Positions 1-10,007 of a DNA stretch of 64,000 nt are shown here, piece after piece. This DNA is from Pseudomonas sp. N3-W (GTDB lineage: Bacteria; Pseudomonadota; Gammaproteobacteria; Pseudomonadales; Pseudomonadaceae). Made by a program: the position numbers and the translations under genes. A model generated the notes under the pieces. The model was not told where the DNA came from and searched no databases. It worked only from the letters and a program-made list of their open reading frames with translations. Location of the stretch: positions 3,778,001 to 3,842,000 of the forward strand of contig NZ_CP103965.1 in the NCBI RefSeq assembly GCF_024970185.1, read 5' to 3'. The first letter of the stretch is position 1. Every line of letters starts with the position of its first letter.

Positions 1-145
1 TACCGAGGCCACCGGTCAAAGCCACCAGCAGACCCACCAGCGCATACGCCAACCGCTTGGGGTTGGAGTGCTCAGGCGTCGAGGGGGAACCGGGCAGGCT
101 GGGCTTTTCGTGGGGCTGCCAGTTGCGCGGGGCGTATTGATCCAA
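1..145 (-). CDS. MFS multidrug-type transporter, N-terminal fragment (cut by window edge)
   Basis: About 48 N-terminal residues of a protein that runs off the left edge. The frame opens at a TTG (143-145) with an AAGG Shine-Dalgarno 8 nt upstream; there is no in-frame ATG between this point and the upstream stop. It encodes a hydrophilic proline-rich leader (PRNWQPHEKPSLPGSPSTPE) followed by the start of a first membrane segment (LAYALVGLLVALTGGLG). This layout is familiar from Pseudomonas EmrB/DHA2-like MFS exporters, but that is recognition from memory of a short piece. No substrate can be given. Confidence 0.5.
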   Translation of the reverse strand, partial: MDQYAPRNWQPHEKPSLPGSPSTPEHSNPKRLAYALVGLLVALTGGLG

Positions 146-257
146 TTCAAGGGCCTTGTTCTGGGGACAGCGTCAGTTTGCCGCAAAATCATGGAAGACG
201 CTCGCTCACCCGTTGATCGTTGCCAGGCACAAATGTTCAAAACCCGGCGAAAATCCA

Positions 258-350
258 CTGTGGCAGCGGGCTTGCTCGCGAAGGGGCCGCCACATCCAAC
301 ATCGATGTCGCCTGACAGATTGCTATCGCGAGCAAGCTCGCTCCCACATT
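258..350. repeat. REP pair, fluorescens type
   Basis: Two inverted REP-like palindromes (about 260-292 and 325-348) with the GCGGGCTTGCTCGCGAAG / TCGCGAGCAAGCTCGCTCCC cores. The remaining sequence between the MFS gene and udh (146-517) holds no other recognisable element. Confidence 0.8.
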
Positions 351-517
351 TGATTTGGGTCGTACACAAAACTGCCGCTCCCACAAGGGCTATGCAGTCT
401 GGCAGGCAATATCGAGCGATCGCATTGACAATCCCCCTATCCCACAACAATACTCCGCCCAAGTCGTACGACAACTTACAACCATCCAATAACAACAACT
501 GCGGTACTGAGACTTCC

Positions 518-1342
518 ATGACCATCTCCTCACCTGCCCGAATTCCCTTCAATCGCCTGCTGCTGACCGGTGCCGCCGGCGGCCTTGGCAAGGTCCTGCG
601 AGAGCGTCTGCGGACCTGCGCCAAGGTGATTCGCCTGTCGGACATCGCTGATATCACCCCGGCCATCGATGACCGTGAAGAAGTGGTGCTCTGCGATCTC
701 GCCGACAAGAACGCCGTGCATCAATTGGTCGAAGGTGTGGACGCGATCGTGCATTTTGGCGGCGTGTCGACAGAGCGCTCCTTCGAAGAAATCCTCGGCG
801 CCAACATCTGCGGCGTATTCCACATCTATGAGGCGGCACGTCGCCACGGCGTGAAACGGGTGATTTTTGCCAGTTCCAACCACGTTATCGGCTTCCACAA
901 GCAGGACGAAACGCTCGACGCCCACTCCCCTCGCCGCCCAGACAGCTATTACGGCCTGTCCAAGTCCTACGGTGAAGACATGGCCACTTTTTACTTTGAT
1001 CGCTACGGCATCGAAACCGTCAGCATCCGCATCGGTTCATCGTTCCCGGAACCGCAAAACCGCCGAATGATGAGCACCTGGCTGAGTTTCGGCGACCTTA
1101 CCCAGTTGCTGGAGCGGGCGCTGTACACACCGGGTGTCGGTCACACCGTGGTGTACGGCGTGTCGGATAACCGCAACGTCTGGTGGGACAACCGTTTCGC
1201 CACTGCGCTGGGTTATGCCCCGCAAGACAGCTCCGAAGTGTTCCGCAAACAGGTTGATGCGCTACCGCTGCCTGCCACCGATGATCCCGTGCGCGTCTAT
1301 CAGGGTGGCGCATTTTGCGTGGCTGGGCCGTTCGGCGACTGA
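518..1342 (+). CDS. udh: Uronate dehydrogenase (NAD-dependent)
   Basis: 274-aa short-chain/extended SDR protein expected to oxidise D-galacturonate or D-glucuronate to the aldaro-lactone with NAD+. It has an N-terminal nucleotide-binding glycine motif (LLTGAAGGLGKVL, residues 14-26) and the catalytic YxxxK (YYGLSKSYGED). Overall sequence and length match the uronate dehydrogenases described from Pseudomonas. The ATG at 518 was chosen because the longer frame upstream runs through the REP region and the N-terminus then matches the family. The next two genes (a lactonase-like SMP-30 protein and an aldose epimerase) follow closely on the same strand, which fits an operon for oxidative uronate catabolism. 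Confidence 0.85.
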   Translation: MTISSPARIPFNRLLLTGAAGGLGKVLRERLRTCAKVIRLSDIADITPAIDDREEVVLCDLADKNAVHQLVEGVDAIVHFGGVSTERSFEEILGANICGVFHIYEAARRHGVKRVIFASSNHVIGFHKQDETLDAHSPRRPDSYYGLSKSYGEDMATFYFDRYGIETVSIRIGSSFPEPQNRRMMSTWLSFGDLTQLLERALYTPGVGHTVVYGVSDNRNVWWDNRFATALGYAPQDSSEVFRKQVDALPLPATDDPVRVYQGGAFCVAGPFGD

Positions 1343-1369
1343 AACGACACGTCTGGGAGTGGAGTGACC

Positions 1370-2263
1370 ATGCAAGCTGAATTGATTGTCGATGCCCGCA
1401 ACGCGGTCGGTGAAAGCCCGGTCTGGGTACCCGAGGAAAATGCCCTGTACTGGGTCGATATCCCCGCCGCAAACCTGCACCGCTGGAGCGCCGACAGTGG
1501 CCAGATCGACACCTGGCACACCCCGCAAATGCTCGCGTGCATCGCCCGCAGCAGCGCCGGGAGCTGGATCGCCGGCATGGAAAGCGGCTTCTTCGAATTG
1601 CAGCCTCACGCCGATGGCCGCCTCGACTGGCAGCCGCTGGCCCACATCGATCACGCCCGTGCGGACATGCGCCTGAACGACGGTCGTTGTGATCGCCAGG
1701 GACGTTTCTGGGCCGGCAGCATGGTGCTGGACATGGGCGCCAATGCCAACGACGGTGCGCTCTATCGCTACAACGCGGGCCAAAGCGGACCACTCGAAGC
1801 GCGGTTGAACGGTTTCATCACCCCCAATGGCCTGGCATTCAGCCCGGACGGACGCAGGATGTACCTCTCGGATTCGCACCCGCAAGTCCAGCAGATCTGG
1901 GCGTTCGACTACGACATCGACAGCGGCACGCCGAGTAATCGCCGGCTGTTTGTCAATATGGACCGCTTCCCTGGCCGCCCTGACGGGGCCGCTGTCGATG
2001 CCGACGGCGGCTACTGGATTTGCGCCAACGATGCCGGGCTGATTCACCGCTTCACCCCTGATGGTCGGCTGGACCGCTCCGTCGCCGTGCCGGTCAAAAA
2101 GCCAACCATGTGCGCGTTCGGTGGCAGCCAACTCGACACCCTGTTCGTCACCTCGATTCGCCCCGCCGACGACCACGACGAGCAGTCGCTGGCCGGTGGG
2201 GTGTTCGCCCTCGATCCCGGTGTCAAAGGTCTTGCGGAGCCGCAATTTGAACTTCCCGGATAA
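1370..2263 (+). CDS. SMP-30/gluconolactonase family lactonase
   Basis: 297-aa six-bladed beta-propeller of the SMP-30/gluconolactonase/LRE family. Family signatures include the metal-ligand glutamate near the N-terminus (VGESPVW), the conserved RLNDGRCD stretch and the later TPNGLAFSPDG and GRPDGAAVD motifs. Because it lies 27 nt behind udh, the likely substrate is the galactaro- or glucaro-lactone made by Udh; that assignment is inferred from context. ATG at 1370 has GGAG at 1361-1364; a GTG six bases upstream (1364) is an alternative start. Confidence 0.8.
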   Translation: MQAELIVDARNAVGESPVWVPEENALYWVDIPAANLHRWSADSGQIDTWHTPQMLACIARSSAGSWIAGMESGFFELQPHADGRLDWQPLAHIDHARADMRLNDGRCDRQGRFWAGSMVLDMGANANDGALYRYNAGQSGPLEARLNGFITPNGLAFSPDGRRMYLSDSHPQVQQIWAFDYDIDSGTPSNRRLFVNMDRFPGRPDGAAVDADGGYWICANDAGLIHRFTPDGRLDRSVAVPVKKPTMCAFGGSQLDTLFVTSIRPADDHDEQSLAGGVFALDPGVKGLAEPQFELPG

Positions 2264-2322
2264 GCGTTGCTGCGGCATTGTTGCTCACAGAAACGTCCTT
2301 TACTGAGCCGGACCGGATCGCC

Positions 2323-3186
2323 ATGACATTGCTGGTACTTGAAGACGATCTCACTCGCCTGACCCTCGCCCCCGAACTGGGCGCGAGCATCGTCAACTGG
2401 ACCGTTCGCAGCAACGGCCGGGCGCTGCTGCGTCACAGCGACAGCCATGCCTTGAACGCCGGCCTGCCGGGCAAGCTCGCCTGCTACCCATTGGCGCCGT
2501 GGTCAAACCGCATCGCCGGGGGCGGCTTCGATTGCCCGGACGGCTGGCTGGCACTGACCGCCAACAGCCTGACCGATCCCCTGCCCATTCACGGCAGCGC
2601 CTGGCAGCAACCGTGGCAGGTGGTTTCGCAGTCCGCTAACGATATCGTCCTGCAACTCGACAGTTCGACGCCTTTCGCTTATCGCGCCCGGCAACGGTTT
2701 CATCTGAGTGACGGCAAGTTGAGTATTGAACTGAAGGTCACCCATCTGGCCGAGCAGGCTGCGTGGCATGGCTTGGGGTTGCATCCTTATTTGCCGCGAA
2801 CGCGAGGCACACGCCTGCAGGCGCCGGCCCGGCAAGTCTGGTTGTGTGATAGCGCGAAACTGCCGACCCAGCTTGTCGAACTGCCTCAAGCGTGGGATTT
2901 TCGCCAGCTCAAGGCGTTGCCCGATACGCTGGTGGACAACGGTTTCTGCCAATGGGATGGCCGCTGCCTGATCCGGCAACCCGAGCTCGGCCATGAGCTG
3001 GAATGCCAGGCCACCGGCAGCGACTACTACCTGCTGTACTGCCCGGTGGGCATGGACTTTTTTTGTATCGAACCGGTGAGCCACCCGGTCAACGCGCATC
3101 ACCTGCCCGGTCAACCGGGCCTGCGATTACTGGAGCAAGGCCAAGCTGCCGAGCTGGGTTTGAGCCTGCAATACCGGCCACTGTAG
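2323..3186 (+). CDS. Aldose 1-epimerase family protein
   Basis: 287-aa member of the galactose mutarotase/aldose 1-epimerase superfamily. Visible motifs are LACYPLAPWSNRI near residue 50, the HGSAWQQPW histidine and a second catalytic-type histidine in LGLHPYLP. Members interconvert anomers of free sugars, which would help feed Udh the correct uronate anomer. It is the last gene of the three-gene uronate operon. The start is uncertain: ATG 2323 gives the usual N-terminus but has only a weak ribosome-binding site, and in-frame non-ATG starts exist from 2278. Confidence 0.75.
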   Translation: MTLLVLEDDLTRLTLAPELGASIVNWTVRSNGRALLRHSDSHALNAGLPGKLACYPLAPWSNRIAGGGFDCPDGWLALTANSLTDPLPIHGSAWQQPWQVVSQSANDIVLQLDSSTPFAYRARQRFHLSDGKLSIELKVTHLAEQAAWHGLGLHPYLPRTRGTRLQAPARQVWLCDSAKLPTQLVELPQAWDFRQLKALPDTLVDNGFCQWDGRCLIRQPELGHELECQATGSDYYLLYCPVGMDFFCIEPVSHPVNAHHLPGQPGLRLLEQGQAAELGLSLQYRPL

Positions 3187-3202
3187 CTCCCAGGCACAGC
3201 GT

Positions 3203-4003
3203 TCAGGCACGAATCAGCATGTACACCGCAACAATCAGGCAGACACTGGCAAACCCTACCTGCAACGCCCGGGCCGGCACCCGTGCGCAGAGCTGACGGC
3301 CAATGACCATGCCGATGATGCTGGCGACGATAAAGGCCACGCCCTGGTCGTCGATCCTCACCCCGGCATGGAACGCACCGACCACACCTATGGCCGAGAT
3401 CAAACTGATCACCATCAGCGACGTGGCGATGATCCCGCGCATTTGCACATCGGTCAGTTGCTTGAACGCCGGCACGATCAGGAAACCGCCGCCCACACCC
3501 AGCAACCCTGATACCACGCCCGTCACTGCACCTAACGCCGCCAGGGTCGCGGTGCATTTGGCGGTCCAGGAAAAACGCCCGGTCTGCTGATCGAGCATGC
3601 AGTTTTTCTGGCCCCAGTTGGCGTGGCCGTGGTCGCTTGGGCCTTCGTCCTGACGTTCTCGGCGCAGCATGCGCCAGGCCACCATGACCATCAGCAGGCT
3701 GAACAGGATCATCAGCACTTTTTCCGGCATCTGATGGGCAAAGTAGATGCCCACCGGTGAAAACACCGCACCGAGCAACGCAATCAGCAACGCCGCGCGG
3801 TAGCGCACCAGACCGTGACGCAAACCGTCGATGGCGCCGACCGCCGCTGCGCTGCCCACCGCGAACAACGCCACCGGCGCCGCCTGGGTCATGGTCCAGC
3901 CCAACCCCAACACCAGTGCCGGCACCGCAAGGATGCCGCCACCGGCGCCGGTCAAACCGAGCACCAGCCCCATGATCACGCCAAAAAAACTTGCCAGCAG
4001 CAT
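3203..4003 (-). CDS. TSUP/TauE-SafE family sulfur-compound exporter
   Basis: 266-aa polytopic inner-membrane protein with the two TSUP repeats: GLTGAGGGILAVPALVLGLG at residues 17-36 and the matching GLLGVGGGFLIVPAF in the second half. A hydrophilic loop with His and Cys residues separates the halves. TSUP proteins move sulfite, thiosulfate or sulfoacetate-type anions. Its neighbours are an SQR-like flavoprotein, a BigR-type sensor and an ETHE1-like hydrolase. In known bigR/blh loci a TSUP protein exports sulfite formed from persulfide, so the same role is inferred here. Only 9 nt separate it from the upstream oxidoreductase gene, indicating co-transcription. Confidence 0.85.
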   Translation of the reverse strand: MLLASFFGVIMGLVLGLTGAGGGILAVPALVLGLGWTMTQAAPVALFAVGSAAAVGAIDGLRHGLVRYRAALLIALLGAVFSPVGIYFAHQMPEKVLMILFSLLMVMVAWRMLRRERQDEGPSDHGHANWGQKNCMLDQQTGRFSWTAKCTATLAALGAVTGVVSGLLGVGGGFLIVPAFKQLTDVQMRGIIATSLMVISLISAIGVVGAFHAGVRIDDQGVAFIVASIIGMVIGRQLCARVPARALQVGFASVCLIVAVYMLIRA

Positions 4004-4012
4004 AGGGTTCTC

Positions 4013-5257
4013 TCAATCGACCTTGGACAGGCGGGTCATCCACTCGCGGCCCTTGAGCATGCCGTTCCAGTAGAACCACGGCAGGAACGTCGCCTTGAGC
4101 CACCACGCCGAACGACGGGCCACGGTCGGGTCCATCGGGAAGGTCGGCAGCAACTTGCCGGCGTAACCGAATTCGGCAAGGATCACCCTGCCCTTCTCCA
4201 CCGTCAGCGGGCACGAGCCATAGCCGTCGTACTTGAGCGGCAACGGTTGCCGCCTGCGCTGTGCCAGCAGGTTTTGGGCCACCACCACAATCTGCTTGCG
4301 CACGGCCGCTGCGGTTTTTGCGTTGCTGGTGGAGCACACATCACCCAGCCCGAAGACCTCGGGATAACGCACGTGTTGCAGGCTGTGCATGTTCACCTCA
4401 CACCAGCCAGCAGCGTCGGCCAGGGGACTTTTACGGACGAAATCCGGCGCGACCTGTGGTGGCACGACGTGCAACAGATCAAAGGTTTTCGTTTGCTGGG
4501 TAATGTTGCCGTCAGCGTCAATGACATCGAACCAGGCGGTTTTTGACGGGCCATCAACCTTGACCAGATTGGAGGTGAAAGCCAATCGAGCATTGTACTT
4601 TTCGATGTACTTCATCAGTGGCGGCACGAAGGTCGCCACCCCGAACAACGCAGCGCCAGCCAGATTGAACTCGACGTCGATCTGGTTCAGGACCCCGGCT
4701 TTGCGCCAGTGATCACAAGACAGGTACAAGGCCTTTTGCGGTGCCCCGGCGCATTTGATCGGCATCGCCGGCTGAGTGAAGATCGCCTTGCCGCCGCGCA
4801 ATCCCTTGACCAGTTCCCAGGTGTAAGCGGCGTGTTGGTAGCTGTAGTTGGAGGTCACCCCATTGTGGCCCAGGGTTTCCGGCAAGCCTTCGATTTTTTC
4901 CCAGGCCAGGCGCAAACCCGGGCAGACAATAAGGTTCTGATACGTGAGGTTGCGGCCATCATCAAGGGTCAGCTGCTTGTTGTCGGGGTCAATGACACTC
5001 ACCGCCGCTTGCAGCCAGGTGGCCTGACGGGGCATCACCGAAGCCATCGGCCGCGCCGTATCTTCGACGCTGTACGCGCCGCCGCCGACCAGGGTCCAGG
5101 CCGGCTGATAGTAGTGCTGGTTGCTGGGTTCGATGACGGTGATCTGTAACGACGGATCGCGTTTGAGCAGGCTCGCGACGAAGCCGATGCCTGCGGTGCC
5201 GCCGCCTATCACCACGATGTCGGCACTGATGGTTGAGCCCCAGTGTTGATCGTTCAT
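4013..5257 (-). CDS. Sulfide:quinone oxidoreductase-like FAD protein
   Basis: 414-aa FAD/NAD(P)-binding oxidoreductase. The FAD dinucleotide motif GGGTAG is at residues 18-23, and the late GLGDVCSTSNAKTAAA segment is the second FAD-contact region typical of SQR and flavocytochrome c sulfide dehydrogenase. Cysteines at about 112, 169, 181, 286 and 308 include candidates for the redox pair that attacks sulfide. The likely role is oxidation of H2S to polysulfide or persulfide with electrons to quinone. The ATG at 5255-5257 has AGGGA upstream; the longer frame reads into a REP. With the TSUP gene downstream and the BigR/Blh pair upstream it forms a sulfide detoxification locus. Confidence 0.8.
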   Translation of the reverse strand: MNDQHWGSTISADIVVIGGGTAGIGFVASLLKRDPSLQITVIEPSNQHYYQPAWTLVGGGAYSVEDTARPMASVMPRQATWLQAAVSVIDPDNKQLTLDDGRNLTYQNLIVCPGLRLAWEKIEGLPETLGHNGVTSNYSYQHAAYTWELVKGLRGGKAIFTQPAMPIKCAGAPQKALYLSCDHWRKAGVLNQIDVEFNLAGAALFGVATFVPPLMKYIEKYNARLAFTSNLVKVDGPSKTAWFDVIDADGNITQQTKTFDLLHVVPPQVAPDFVRKSPLADAAGWCEVNMHSLQHVRYPEVFGLGDVCSTSNAKTAAAVRKQIVVVAQNLLAQRRRQPLPLKYDGYGSCPLTVEKGRVILAEFGYAGKLLPTFPMDPTVARRSAWWLKATFLPWFYWNGMLKGREWMTRLSKVD

Positions 5258-5287
5258 AGGTTGTTCCCTTTTTATTGCTGCACGCAT

Positions 5288-5380
5288 GTGGCAAGGGAGC
5301 TTGCTCGCACTGGGTCGCAAAGCGGCCCCGATTCACGCAGAGCGGCTGCGCAGCTCAACGGGAGCAAGCTCCCTCGCCAC
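5288..5380. repeat. Inverted REP pair (BIME-like)
   Basis: GTGGCAAGGGAGCTTGCTCG at 5288-5307 is matched by its inverse GGAGCAAGCTCCCTCGCCAC at 5361-5380, enclosing about 52 bases. It sits between the BigR-type regulator and the SQR-like gene, where a stable hairpin could affect read-through. Confidence 0.75.
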
Positions 5381-5417
5381 AAGTACGGTGTTTATTTTTA
5401 ATTGAAAGGCATTCGAT

Positions 5418-5759
5418 TCAGCCCCAGCTCTTGAGCACCGCTCCGCAATACAGGCCGGACAGCGTCTTCATCACCTGGATGACTTCGTGACTGGCCAGGC
5501 CATAGAAAATGTATTTGCCTTCGCGGCGTGTGCCGACCAGGCCTTCATCGCGCAGGATGCCCAGCTGTTGGGACAGCGTGGGCTGGCGCACGCCGGTCAT
5601 TTTTTCCAACTCGCCGACGTTGCGTTCGCCCTGGGTCAACTGGCAGAGAATCAGCAGGCGATCCTCATTGGCCAGGGCCTTGAGCAACGAACAGGCCTTG
5701 GAGGCCGAAGCCCGTAACTGGGCGACTTCACATTCGGTCAGACTGGATTGCATTTGCAC
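5418..5759 (-). CDS. bigR: ArsR-family sulfide/persulfide-responsive repressor (BigR type)
   Basis: 113-aa winged-helix ArsR/SmtB protein. The recognition-helix region is VRQPTLSQQLGILRDEGLVG. Cysteines at residues 39 and 105 have the 66-residue spacing of the redox pair of BigR/SqrR-type persulfide sensors (Cys42/Cys108 in BigR, from memory); there is no ArsR- or SmtB-type metal cluster. It is transcribed away from the Blh-like hydrolase gene, and an inverted repeat lies between the two starts. It probably represses both directions and is released when the cysteines form an intramolecular polysulfide bridge. Confidence 0.85.
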   Translation of the reverse strand: MQMQSSLTECEVAQLRASASKACSLLKALANEDRLLILCQLTQGERNVGELEKMTGVRQPTLSQQLGILRDEGLVGTRREGKYIFYGLASHEVIQVMKTLSGLYCGAVLKSWG

Positions 5760-5790
5760 GATGCCTTAGACGTCACTTAAGCTGCGGACA

Positions 5791-5806
5791 TTATGTGTAA
5801 ACATAA
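5791..5806. promoter_or_regulatory. Operator palindrome for the BigR-type repressor
   Basis: A perfect inverted repeat TTATGTGTAAACATAA (6-bp arms, 4-bp centre) in the 64-97 bp space between the divergent regulator and Blh genes. Position and AT-rich symmetry are those expected of an ArsR-family operator. Confidence 0.7.
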
Positions 5807-5856
5807 AGTGTTGCAACAGGTTAATGTCTTTCCGCCCTTTTCACAGGTTCGTGCCC

Positions 5857-6720
5857 ATGCCCGCGTTGATTGAAGCCTTCCTCGACCCCGCCTCTTCGAC
5901 CTACAGCTACGTGGTTTACGAAGCCTGCGGCGGGCCGTGCGCCATCGTCGACCCAGTGCTGGATTACGACGCAGCCGCCGGGCGCACTGCGACGGTGCAG
6001 GCTGACCGGCTGATTGCCTTTGTCCGAGAGCACGGGCTGCAAGTGCAATGGTTGCTGGAGACCCACGCCCACGCCGATCACCTGTCCGCCGCGCCGTACC
6101 TGCGCCGTGAACTGGGCGGCAAGATCGCCATCGGCCGGTCGATCAGCAAGGTTCAGGGCGTGTTCAAGACCCTGTTCAATCTCGAACCGGAATTCTGCGT
6201 CGACGGTTCGCAGTTCGATCACCTGTTCGCACCAAACGAGTCGTTCATGATCGGCAATCTCAAGGCCACGGCCCTGCACGTGCCCGGCCACACCCCGGCG
6301 GACATGGCCTATCTGATCGGCAACGACATCATTCTGGTGGGCGATACGCTGTTCATGCCGGACGTGGGCACGGCGCGTTGCGACTTTCCGGGTGGCAACG
6401 CCAATCAGCTGTATGCCTCGATCCACACGTTGCTGGCGTTCCCGGCCAGCGTGCGGCTGTACGTTTGCCACGACTACCCGCCCGAAGGCCGTGAGCCGCA
6501 CTGCATGACCACCGTGGGTGAGCAGCGCAAAAGCAATATCCACGTACACGATGGCGTCGATGAAGCCACGTTCGTCGAGATGCGCACCCGGCGCGACGCC
6601 GGGCTGGGCATGCCGAACCTGTTGTTGCCGGCGATTCAGGTGAATGTGCGGGCGGGGAATATGCCGCCGGCCGACGACAATGGCGTCACGTACCTGAAGA
6701 TCCCGCTCAATCAGCTCTAA
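5857..6720 (+). CDS. blh: Blh/ETHE1-like metallo-beta-lactamase-fold hydrolase (persulfide dioxygenase type)
   Basis: 287-aa MBL-fold protein. The metal motif THAHADH spans residues 69-75, followed by H145 (HVPGHTPAD) and D163 (VGDTLF), as in ETHE1-like persulfide dioxygenases. The likely role is oxidation of glutathione persulfide to sulfite with O2. It is divergent from bigR, and with the SQR-like enzyme and TSUP exporter it completes an H2S-to-sulfite route. ATG 5857 (MPALIEAF) matches the usual family start; ATG 5824, eleven codons earlier and with ACAGG upstream, is an alternative. Confidence 0.82.
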   Translation: MPALIEAFLDPASSTYSYVVYEACGGPCAIVDPVLDYDAAAGRTATVQADRLIAFVREHGLQVQWLLETHAHADHLSAAPYLRRELGGKIAIGRSISKVQGVFKTLFNLEPEFCVDGSQFDHLFAPNESFMIGNLKATALHVPGHTPADMAYLIGNDIILVGDTLFMPDVGTARCDFPGGNANQLYASIHTLLAFPASVRLYVCHDYPPEGREPHCMTTVGEQRKSNIHVHDGVDEATFVEMRTRRDAGLGMPNLLLPAIQVNVRAGNMPPADDNGVTYLKIPLNQL

Positions 6721-6731
6721 GGGCGAGCAGC

Positions 6732-7958
6732 TCAATCAAAGTGAGATTTTTTCTGCTGCGCCAGGCCCGACCAAAGCTCATCGACGCCCTTGAGCCCCCA
6801 GGCATCGGCGGTCTCGCGGCCCGCGATCTTGTCGTCCATGCCAGCATCCGCCAGGTTGACGATCGTCTGAATGATCGGCAGGCGTGAACGTGCGGAAAAA
6901 AACACCTTCACCACTGGCGTCAACAGGGACTTTTCGTGTTGCTCGACCACCACGCCAATGCGCCCGCTCTGTAGGCGAACCAGCGTGCCCACCGGGTAGA
7001 TGCCGACACACCTGACGAACGCCTGAAACACCCGTTCATCAAAGTGTCCTTTCCACTCAGCCATTCTCTGAATCGCCTCCGCCGGGCCCCAGGCCTTCTT
7101 GTAAGGTCGATCGGAGGTCACTGCATCGTACACATCACAGACCGCGCTCATCTGGGCGAACAGACTGATCTGGTCCTGCACCAGATGATGGGGGTACCCG
7201 CTGCCGTCACATTTCTCGTGGTGGTGCAGACACACGTCGAGCACCAGCGCACTGACATGCCGGCTGCCGATCAACATCTTGCCGCCCTCCTCCGGATGGC
7301 TGCGCACGATGTCGAACTCCTCATCGCTGAGTGCTCCCGCCTTGTTCAGAATCTGCTCGGAAATGGCCATCTTGCCAACATCATGAAACAGTCCGGCCAT
7401 GCCAGCTTCGTGGACCATGTCCGGAGAAAAATCGAGCTGATGGGCGAGCGATATCATCAGGCCGCAGACCGCCACCGAGTGCATGTAGGTGTATTCGTCG
7501 GCCTTTTTCAGGCGGGCCAGGCTGATCAGGGCATTGGGGTGACGCAAGACCGACGCGCAAATCTCATCCACCAATGAGACGACCTGGGTGAGTTCCACCG
7601 CTCGCCCCATGCGCAAATCGCTGAACATCTCGATCACCGCGGCTTTGGAGCGGGCACAGAGCTTGAGGGCCCGAGTCATCTCCACCTTCATCTCCGTACG
7701 CGGCGACCGGCTAGAACGCACTGGAAGGGCTGGACTCACACGCGCGGCATCGGGCCGGGGCGCCGCCAGCTGCACATCAAGACCTTTCTCGGTATCGATC
7801 CAGATAGCGCTCAGCGTGGAACCGCGCAGTTGTTGCAGGTCCTCCTGTCGCTCCAGCTTGAAACTGCTTCTCCAGAACCCGTGACTTATCCACGAACCGT
7901 CAAGCTTGTGGATGTACATGCCCAACCTGATGTCGGGTGGCGGAATTCGTTTCAACAT
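6732..7958 (-). CDS. HD-GYP domain cyclic-di-GMP phosphodiesterase with N-terminal DUF3391
   Basis: 408-aa cytoplasmic protein. Residues 1 to about 65 are a DUF3391-like N-terminal domain. The HD-GYP domain follows, with FHDVGKMAI around residue 191 and the diagnostic HHEKCDGSGYP at about 246-256. Family members hydrolyse c-di-GMP to pGpG or GMP. ATG 7956-7958 is preceded by a GGGGGA Shine-Dalgarno; the longer frame upstream looks non-coding. It is convergent with blh and runs in the same direction as bkdR, with a 134-bp gap. No membrane segment is visible, so the signal it senses is unknown. Confidence 0.88.
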   Translation of the reverse strand: MLKRIPPPDIRLGMYIHKLDGSWISHGFWRSSFKLERQEDLQQLRGSTLSAIWIDTEKGLDVQLAAPRPDAARVSPALPVRSSRSPRTEMKVEMTRALKLCARSKAAVIEMFSDLRMGRAVELTQVVSLVDEICASVLRHPNALISLARLKKADEYTYMHSVAVCGLMISLAHQLDFSPDMVHEAGMAGLFHDVGKMAISEQILNKAGALSDEEFDIVRSHPEEGGKMLIGSRHVSALVLDVCLHHHEKCDGSGYPHHLVQDQISLFAQMSAVCDVYDAVTSDRPYKKAWGPAEAIQRMAEWKGHFDERVFQAFVRCVGIYPVGTLVRLQSGRIGVVVEQHEKSLLTPVVKVFFSARSRLPIIQTIVNLADAGMDDKIAGRETADAWGLKGVDELWSGLAQQKKSHFD

Positions 7959-8092
7959 AAGCGCGTATCCCCCAAATGGAAGGATAAAACTACTGTCTGC
8001 GCAGCCCCAGAAATCAGCGGCGCAGAGTGCAGCAGGTGTCACAAGTCCTTTTACGCACCTTGGCCACCATAGCGCCATCCGCCAGGGTTCAG

Positions 8093-8584
8093 TCAAGGCT
8101 TGCTTAACATCAATCCGTCTCGGGGCAACGGCAGTGCGGTTTTATAACGCACCTGCTTGAGCGCAAAGCTTGAGCGTATGTTGGCTACGCCGGGGACTTT
8201 GGTCAGGAAATCCATCATGAAACGCTCCAGCGACTGAATGGTCGGCACCAGCACCCGGATCAGATAATCCGGATCGCCGGCCATCAGATAGCACTCCATC
8301 ACCTCCGGGCGATCGGAAATCGCCTCCTCGAAATGCGCCAGCGCCTCCTCAACCTGTTTCTCCAGGCTGACGTGAATGAACACGTTGACGTGCAACCCCA
8401 GCAGGTCGGCGTCAAGCAGCGTTACCTGCTCGCGAATCAGCCCCAGTTCTTCCATCGCCTTGACCCGGTTGAAACACGGCGTGGGCGACAGGTTCACCGA
8501 GCGTGCGAGGTCGGCGTTGGTGATGCGGGCGTTCTCCTGGAGGCTATTGAGAATGCCGATATCGGTACGGTCCAATTTGCGCAT
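8093..8584 (-). CDS. bkdR: Lrp/AsnC-family activator of the bkd operon
   Basis: 163-aa Lrp/AsnC protein. The N-terminal helix-turn-helix includes [20 protein letters not shown], followed by the RAM ligand-binding domain. It is divergent from bkdA1, the arrangement described for Pseudomonas BkdR, which activates branched-chain keto acid dehydrogenase expression in response to branched-chain amino acids. The ATG has an AGGTGG ribosome-binding site, directly preceded by an A-rich run that could be a Crc/Hfq target. Confidence 0.92.
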   Translation of the reverse strand: MRKLDRTDIGILNSLQENARITNADLARSVNLSPTPCFNRVKAMEELGLIREQVTLLDADLLGLHVNVFIHVSLEKQVEEALAHFEEAISDRPEVMECYLMAGDPDYLIRVLVPTIQSLERFMMDFLTKVPGVANIRSSFALKQVRYKTALPLPRDGLMLSKP

Positions 8585-8593
8585 GAGACAAAA

Positions 8594-8611
8594 CCACCTG
8601 TTATTTTTGTT
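8594..8611 (-). promoter_or_regulatory. Candidate Crc/Hfq A-rich site overlapping the bkdR ribosome-binding region
   Basis: On the mRNA strand the leader reads AACAAAAATAACAGGTGG just before the bkdR start. This resembles AAnAAnAA catabolite-activity motifs. Crc control of bkdR has been described in Pseudomonas; the exact site here is inferred from pattern only. Confidence 0.45.
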
Positions 8612-8725
8612 TATGCAGAATTTCTATCCTCAAATGATCGCCAACGCAACGAAACAGAGAGAAATATTCTCCTGCGCCGGGCCTATGATGTTTGTAGGAC
8701 AAGATTTCCATCACCCATGGAATGA

Positions 8726-10006
<1,281 letters not shown>

Positions 10007-10007
10007 C

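Noticed and set aside
4013..5257. NADH dehydrogenase type II
   Set aside because: The cysteine pattern, the SQR-type C-terminal FAD segment and the sulfide-gene neighbourhood fit SQR better.
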